From Fibrobacteres bacterium CG2_30_45_31 (GTDB lineage: Bacteria; Fibrobacterota; Fibrobacteria; Fibrobacterales; Fibrobacteraceae): 7,048 nucleotides of DNA. Location of the stretch: contig MNYL01000118.1 of the NCBI GenBank assembly GCA_001873075.1, positions 1 through 7,048 on the forward strand, read 5' to 3'. Shown piece after piece: positions 6,005 through 7,048 of the stretch. Under the pieces are notes generated by a model, which did not search any database, was not told the DNA's origin, and saw only the letters and a list, made by a program, of their open reading frames with translations. The translations under genes were made by a program, and so were the position numbers. Each line of letters begins with the position of its first letter. The stretch's first letter is position 1.

Positions 6005-7048
6005 TTATTTTTTTCTTCTACTGGCTTTACCCGAGAAGTAGTCTTGCTGGCGAGTCGCCCCTAAAACGGCGTGCCACAATGAACCATTCGGCTCGATCTT
6101 TTTGCGTTCACTGACGGCATAATCGATAGGCACATGGGTAAATTGACCATTCATGCTGCCGACAACCATATTTGTTTTGCCCGCCATCGCGGCGTGTACT
6201 GCATTTTCAGCAAGCTGATAACAGAAAATGGCATCGGTTCCTTTTGCAGGAATACTCCGTACTGTGTAACTCGGGTCAAGATATTTAATGTTGATTTCTC
6301 GCCCAATTTTGTTAAAGTGCTCTTTTATTTGCGCACACAGAAATTCGCCAATTTCATTTTTGAGAATATTGCCACTGTCATCACGACGTTCTGGAATATC
6401 CTTAAATAGGTCTTGACCTGCTCCTTCTGCAACTACAATGACCGCATGGGTTTTCCCAATGGCATAACGATTTTCGAGGGCTTTGAAAAGTCCATTTTCC
6501 CCTTCCAACTCAAAGGGAACTTCAGGCACAAGGCAGAAATTTGCAACTGTGGTGGCTAAAGCCGCATAAGCGGCAATGAAACCGGAATCGCGTCCCATCA
6601 GTTTCACCACGCCGAGTCCATTGTACGCGCCATTTGCTTCTGTATGTGCACTGGTGATCACATTGCAAGAACTGAGCACGGCGGTCTCAAAACCAAATGT
6701 TCTATCCACCAGATTCAAATCATTATCAATGGTTTTAGGAATTCCAATCACCGAGATCGGTTGTTTACGGCGACGGATTTCAGCGGCAATATCGCGGGCG
6801 CCGCGAAGGGTTCCGTCCCCTCCGATACAGAAAAGAACATTGATGTTCAGCCGCATCAGCGTGTCTACCATGGTACTATTGTCCTGATTGCCGCGAGAGC
6901 TTCCGAGAATGGTGCCCCCGTCTTCTTGGATGGCGTCGACGACTTCTGGATTGAGAACAATGGGAGAATGACCGTATGAAGGATTGAGCCCTCTAAAACC
7001 GTAGGGAATTCCAAATATATTGCGCACGCCATAATCGAACCAAAGCAC
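6005..7048 (-). CDS. pfkA: 6-phosphofructokinase, ATP-type clade X of the PPi-PFK group, N-terminus cut off
   Basis: It phosphorylates fructose 6-phosphate to fructose 1,6-bisphosphate, the committed step of glycolysis, in the cytoplasm. The window holds the last 347 codons; the gene runs off the right edge. The first codon here (GTG, Val) is internal. The missing N-terminus should carry the first GGxxPGxN loop. In window numbering: GGTILGSSRG at 44-53, GGDGT at 76-80, IPKTIDNDL at 103-111 (Asp108 the expected catalytic base), VVKLMGRDSGFIAA at 147-160, then VVAEGAGQDL. The sequence closely follows the trypanosome glycosomal enzyme. The diagnostic pair is Gly in GGDGT (position 104 of E. coli PFK) with Lys in PKTIDND (position 124). 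PPi-using enzymes have Asp at 104, and classical ATP enzymes have Gly at both. Gly with Lys marks the atypical ATP-dependent clade X, so ATP is the predicted donor; an assay could overturn this. It appears to be the first visible gene of a minus-strand group with the small ORF and the exported protein. Confidence 0.92.
   Translation of the reverse strand: MLWFDYGVRNIFGIPYGFRGLNPSYGHSPIVLNPEVVDAIQEDGGTILGSSRGNQDNSTMVDTLMRLNINVLFCIGGDGTLRGARDIAAEIRRRKQPISVIGIPKTIDNDLNLVDRTFGFETAVLSSCNVITSAHTEANGAYNGLGVVKLMGRDSGFIAAYAALATTVANFCLVPEVPFELEGENGLFKALENRYAIGKTHAVIVVAEGAGQDLFKDIPERRDDSGNILKNEIGEFLCAQIKEHFNKIGREINIKYLDPSYTVRSIPAKGTDAIFCYQLAENAVHAAMAGKTNMVVGSMNGQFTHVPIDYAVSERKKIEPNGSLWHAVLGATRQQDYFSGKASRRKK

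Overview
The window reads as an ordinary chromosomal region of a bacterium with central-metabolism genes. I see no phage, transposon, CRISPR, tRNA or rRNA signal. The combination points loosely to the Fibrobacterota (Fibrobacter-like, fermentative Gram-negative): a trypanosome-type 6-phosphofructokinase, a monofunctional aspartokinase, a shortened phosphotransacetylase, a stand-alone sigma-54 activator and an exported TPR-like protein. That placement is an inference from protein resemblance and is not proven by the sequence.

Layout, left to right. (1) Positions 1-849, plus strand: the C-terminal end of a PAP2-type membrane phosphatase, overlapped by a histidine-phosphatase-family protein. (2) Positions 872-2251, minus strand: aspartokinase (lysC), convergent with group 1 and followed by a strong CUUCGG-loop terminator. 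(3) Positions 2369-4918, plus strand: a short sigma-54-dependent activator without an N-terminal sensor domain, divergent from lysC, then phosphate acetyltransferase (pta), which lacks the usual middle DRTGG domain. A terminator follows at about 4956-4986. (4) Positions 5036-7048, minus strand: a 6-phosphofructokinase cut by the window edge, a 47-codon small ORF, and an exported helical-repeat protein, closely spaced like an operon.

Functionally, phosphofructokinase feeds glycolysis, Pta takes acetyl-CoA to acetyl phosphate (acetate and ATP formation in fermentation), and aspartokinase opens the Lys/Thr/Met/diaminopimelate branch. They are neighbours, but three separate transcription units are likely. 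The points most worth a second look are the unannotated small ORF next to pfk, the two-domain Pta, and the altered GAFTGA-loop region of the sigma-54 activator. No clearly new biological system is visible.
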